From assembly GCF_023502425.1 (NCBI RefSeq), contig NZ_JAMFMA010000005.1, positions 1 through 64,000 on the forward strand: a stretch of DNA of 64,000 nt, given 5' to 3'. This stretch comes from Flagellimonas spongiicola (lineage in GTDB: Bacteria > Bacteroidota > Bacteroidia > Flavobacteriales > Flavobacteriaceae). Numbering within the stretch: the first letter of the stretch is position 1; each line of letters opens with the position of its first letter. Position numbers and translations under genes: made by a program. Below, in pieces: positions 63,299-64,000 of this stretch. The notes under the pieces are model-generated. The model saw nothing but the letters and a program-made list of their open reading frames with translations, did not search any database and was not told where the DNA came from.

Positions 63299-63314
63299 TG
63301 GTTCTTAAGAACCA
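63299..63314. promoter_or_regulatory. 16-bp perfect palindrome between the ECF sigma gene and ridA
   Basis: TGGTTCTTAAGAACCA reads the same on both strands. It has no T-run, so it is not a terminator; it lies 25 bases before the ridA ATG (63274). It is the form of a dimeric regulator's operator; the protein is unknown. Confidence 0.5.
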
Positions 63315-63321
63315 TACTGAA

Positions 63322-64000
63322 TTAAGTCTCAGAAATTGCATTTAATTTATCTGGCGTGAGTTGTGCAAAGATTTTTTCGATTTTTCCATTTGAAATTTGA
63401 AAAATCTGACAATTCACCAATTTACTGTCCTCATAATACAGCAATGCAGGCTGATGATTTATATATCCAATTTCTATTTGCTGTTGACGCTGGTAGGTTT
63501 TATAAACATAGAGTAGCAGTTTTATGGCTGCCGTAACTCCATGGGTCAATTCGCGGACCACTTGGATTTCTCCACCGCCATCTGCAGCAAGGGATACATC
63601 TTCCGATAGTAACTTTTCCAAACTTTGAACATCGCCTTCGCGAATACTCCGGATATATCCTTGAAGAAATTCCTTTGAAGCATTGGTTGTTGAAATTGCT
63701 TTTCGATGCGATTGATACCCCTCAAGTTTTAACTTGGCCCTACTCAACAGCTTTCTAGAGTTCTGAAGGGTTAAATTTAAAACCGCCGCAATCTCCTGAT
63801 GTGAATAATCAAATGCCTCCCTGAGCATGAATACAGCGCGTTCTTTTGATGAAAGTTTTTCTAAAAGTACCAACATAGAATAGGAAATAATCTCAGAACT
63901 ATCCAATCCATCATAGTTGGAATCAGTGAAAACCGGCTCCGGCAACCACATGCTATCCGCATATGATCTTTGCAATTTCTTCTTCAGGTTTATGGACTCG
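63322..64000 (-). CDS. ECF sigma factor with C-terminal SnoaL-like domain (5' end cut off)
   Basis: The last gene, open to the window's right edge, so it is partial. Sigma region 4 is seen as SKERAVFMLREAFDYSHQEI, AAVLNLTLQNSRKLLSRAK; before it WLPEPVFTDSNYDG, as in SigJ/ECF41-type factors. The C-terminal domain (EFLQGYIRSIREGDVQSLEK to the end) is a SnoaL-like fold that controls activity in this family. Region 2 lies outside. The in-frame TTG at 63975 is not the true start. It may regulate the ridA, azoR and cupin genes next to it. Confidence 0.88.
   Translation of the reverse strand, partial: ESINLKKKLQRSYADSMWLPEPVFTDSNYDGLDSSEIISYSMLVLLEKLSSKERAVFMLREAFDYSHQEIAAVLNLTLQNSRKLLSRAKLKLEGYQSHRKAISTTNASKEFLQGYIRSIREGDVQSLEKLLSEDVSLAADGGGEIQVVRELTHGVTAAIKLLLYVYKTYQRQQQIEIGYINHQPALLYYEDSKLVNCQIFQISNGKIEKIFAQLTPDKLNAISET

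Noticed and set aside
1..64000. Mobile elements, prophage, CRISPR arrays, toxin-antitoxin pairs
   Set aside because: No transposase, integrase, phage structural gene, or regularly spaced direct repeats were seen; base use looks even across the window.

Overview
The window is about 64 kb of a moderately AT-rich, gene-dense chromosome from a member of the Bacteroidota, very probably family Flavobacteriaceae (the Muricauda/Maribacter side is my guess from protein style, not a computed placement). The evidence is: repeated Bacteroidota-type promoters (TTG, about 20 bp, TAnnTTTG); SusC/SusD transport proteins; a split transketolase; a thrS-infC-rpmI-rplT operon; lipoproteins and exported proteins with short flavobacterial signal peptides; a small DUF6435-type protein; and a Sec/lipoprotein-type (clade II-like) nitrous oxide reductase locus. 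I see no transposase, integrase, phage gene, CRISPR array or rRNA. The first 60 bases carry a leftward promoter whose gene lies outside the window, and the last gene (an ECF sigma factor) is cut by the right edge.

Layout. 0.3-3.5 kb: translation operon thrS-infC-rpmI-rplT, in which infC appears to start at a non-canonical ATA codon. 3.5-16.8 kb: housekeeping genes (YjbQ, HAD phosphatase, DUF985 cupin, dnaB, accA, LptF/G permease, tgt, the two transketolase halves, an outer-membrane barrel, an FKBP lipoprotein, an S4 protein, a phosphoribosyltransferase, aroK). 16.9 kb: tRNA-Lys(TTT). 17.2-22.5 kb: small exported proteins and an IorAB-type molybdenum hydroxylase. 22.8-25.5 kb: a LytTR regulator and LytS-type kinase pair facing a second LytTR regulator. 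25.8-33.4 kb: SusC, SusD, a third surface lipoprotein and an aldose 1-epimerase lipoprotein, with no glycoside hydrolase. 33.5-42.6 kb: the denitrification (nos) locus. A divergent Rrf2/NsrR-like regulator is followed by a cytochrome c, a fasciclin lipoprotein, nosZ, a membrane protein, nosL, a cupin, a NosL/outer-membrane-barrel fusion, nosD, nosF and nosY. 42.7-45.2 kb: a GMC dehydrogenase with a ferredoxin-like Cys motif and its Tat-signal small subunit. 45.3 kb: tRNA-Leu(GAG). 45.6-49.3 kb: a carotenoid operon, crtI-crtB-crtZ, headed by a CarH-like MerR/cobalamin-binding regulator. 49.3-56.1 kb (minus strand): two TlpA-like proteins (one without any cysteine), aconitase, MoxR, and two SurA/parvulin-type proteins. 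56.2-58.0 kb: SRPBCC, a small protein and a class A-like serine hydrolase. 58.0-64.0 kb (minus strand): Gfo/Idh/MocA oxidoreductase plus DoxX, rimO, cupin plus AzoR, RidA and an ECF sigma factor.

How genes work together. The nos locus would let the cell respire N2O. Electrons arrive through the cytochrome c lipoprotein, and NosD/F/Y plus the two NosL-type proteins supply sulfur and copper for the NosZ centres. The unusual element is the second NosL, fused to a His/Met-rich outer-membrane barrel, which suggests a dedicated copper route across the outer membrane. The crt operon makes carotenoid pigment, and its regulator keeps the residues used for cobalamin-based light sensing in CarH. An inverted repeat sits just upstream of its own promoter. 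These two modules, together with the infC start, are the most rewarding parts of the window.
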